From contig NZ_CP176580.1 of the NCBI RefSeq assembly GCF_046271865.1, forward strand, positions 1,674,001 to 1,738,000: DNA of 64,000 nucleotides, in the 5' to 3' direction. This document shows positions 63,434-64,000 of the stretch, piece after piece. Under the pieces are notes generated by a model. The model made no database searches. It saw nothing but the letters and a program-made list of their open reading frames with translations, and was not told where the DNA came from. This stretch comes from Nitrincola salilacus. Its GTDB lineage: Bacteria > Pseudomonadota > Gammaproteobacteria > Pseudomonadales > Balneatricaceae. The translations under genes and the position numbers were made by a program. The first letter of the stretch is position 1. The number at the start of each line of letters is the position of its first letter.

Positions 63434-64000
63434 ATGCGCAGCCATTATTGCGGCGATCTTCGTAAAGAACATGTTGATCAGGATATAGTCTTGATGGGGT
63501 GGGTTCACCGCCGTCGAGATCACGGTGGAGTGATCTTTCTCGATCTGCGAGATCGTGAGGGGATAACTCAGGTCGTATTTGATCCCGACAGAGAAGAGAG
63601 TTTCAAACTCGCTGACAGCGTGCGTAATGAGTTCGTTGTTGAAGTGCGCGGTACCGTTCGTGCCCGTCCTGCCGGAACTGAAAACTCCGACATGAGCACC
63701 GGTGCGATTGAAGTACTGGGTAAAGAGCTGGTTATCCTCAACCGTGCCGATACGCCGCCTTTCCAGTTGGATGAACATCAGCAGGTAGGTGAAGACGTTC
63801 GTCTGCGCCACCGTTATATCGACCTGCGTCGTCCAGAAGTGCAGCGCAAGCTGCGTCTGCGTTCCAAAATCACACACAACATCCGCAACTATCTGGAAAA
63901 GAACGGCTTTATCGATGTTGAAACACCGATTCTGACCCGTGCAACGCCTGAAGGTGCGCGTGACTACCTGGTCCCGAGCCGTACACATGAAGGCAGCTTC
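63434..64000 (+). CDS. aspS: Aspartyl-tRNA synthetase, N-terminal part (cut by window edge)
   Basis: The first 189 codons of a class IIb synthetase that charges tRNA with aspartate. The N-terminal anticodon-binding OB fold (MRSHYCGDL...GWVHRRRDHGGVIFLDLRDREG) is complete and the catalytic core begins (RHRYIDLRRPEVQ, TPILTRATPEGARDY). H30 in RRDHGG corresponds to the histidine that gives the Pseudomonas aeruginosa enzyme relaxed specificity for tRNA-Asn, so this AspRS is probably non-discriminating and would depend on GatCAB to make Asn-tRNA. The gene continues beyond the window. Confidence 0.95.
   Translation, partial: MRSHYCGDLRKEHVDQDIVLMGWVHRRRDHGGVIFLDLRDREGITQVVFDPDREESFKLADSVRNEFVVEVRGTVRARPAGTENSDMSTGAIEVLGKELVILNRADTPPFQLDEHQQVGEDVRLRHRYIDLRRPEVQRKLRLRSKITHNIRNYLEKNGFIDVETPILTRATPEGARDYLVPSRTHEGSF

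Noticed and set aside
63329..63988. A 219-codon minus-strand open frame near the right edge
   Set aside because: It lies antisense to aspS, whose protein is unmistakable.

Overview
The window reads as a chromosomal segment of a marine gammaproteobacterium, most likely of the Oceanospirillales/Oceanospirillaceae type (Marinobacterium, Neptuniibacter and Amphritea are the kind of genus meant; this is inferred from gene content and protein style, not from a search). Support comes from the complete liu leucine cluster with a MerR-type LiuR, an AraC-type MmsR next to valine genes, FabV as an enoyl reductase, a bacterial-type ProS, and an AspS that resembles the Pseudomonas non-discriminating form.

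Layout. 1-2.9 kb: start of pntA, proS and a DUF523 gene. 3.2-6.05 kb: an acyl-CoA synthetase / hotdog thioesterase / alpha-beta hydrolase operon, converging on a MaoC hydratase / PAS histidine kinase / FixJ-type regulator operon (6.0-8.7 kb). 8.9-10.6 kb: a long acyl-CoA dehydrogenase. 10.7-18.1 kb: a DUF2339 membrane protein, a GNAT, an isochorismatase-fold protein, a K+ channel, a lipoprotein and a CodA-type deaminase. 18.3-23.5 kb: fabV, a 161-bp palindromic element, two tandem secreted paralogues of unknown function and an orphan periplasmic binding protein. 23.6-33.2 kb (minus strand): liuR-A-B-C-D-E, an AhpD-like gene and an acyl-CoA synthetase. 33.4-39.5 kb (plus strand): a Liv-type ABC transporter and a thiolase. 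39.7-49.5 kb: hemH, then mmsR divergent from mmsA, isobutyryl-CoA dehydrogenase, two hydratase/hydrolase genes, mmsB and a propionyl-CoA synthetase. 49.5-57.2 kb: an accessory region with two insertion sequences. 57.2-60.8 kb: ETF-QO divergent from etfBA. The end carries a GNAT, a HIT protein and the start of aspS.

The genes work together. Uptake (Liv-type ABC), leucine (liu) and valine (mms) catabolism, propionate activation and electron delivery (EtfAB to ETF-QO) sit within about 37 kb, interrupted only by hemH and the accessory island. LiuR-like palindromes lie in front of liuR, in front of the ABC operon and in front of mmsA. A different 18-bp palindrome-like motif recurs in front of acyl-CoA dehydrogenase/maoC and twice in front of etfBA/ETF-QO.

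The most unusual part is the accessory module at 49.7-54.9 kb: a periplasmic C39 peptidase, an outer-membrane beta-barrel gene, a Sec-secreted protein carrying a double-glycine-like motif after its signal peptide, and an AT-rich unknown gene, preceded by a perfect 16-bp palindrome. The beta-barrel gene is cut by an IS1634-type element with an exact 6-bp target duplication. A second element, of the IS256 family, sits between the ETF-QO stop codon and its terminator.
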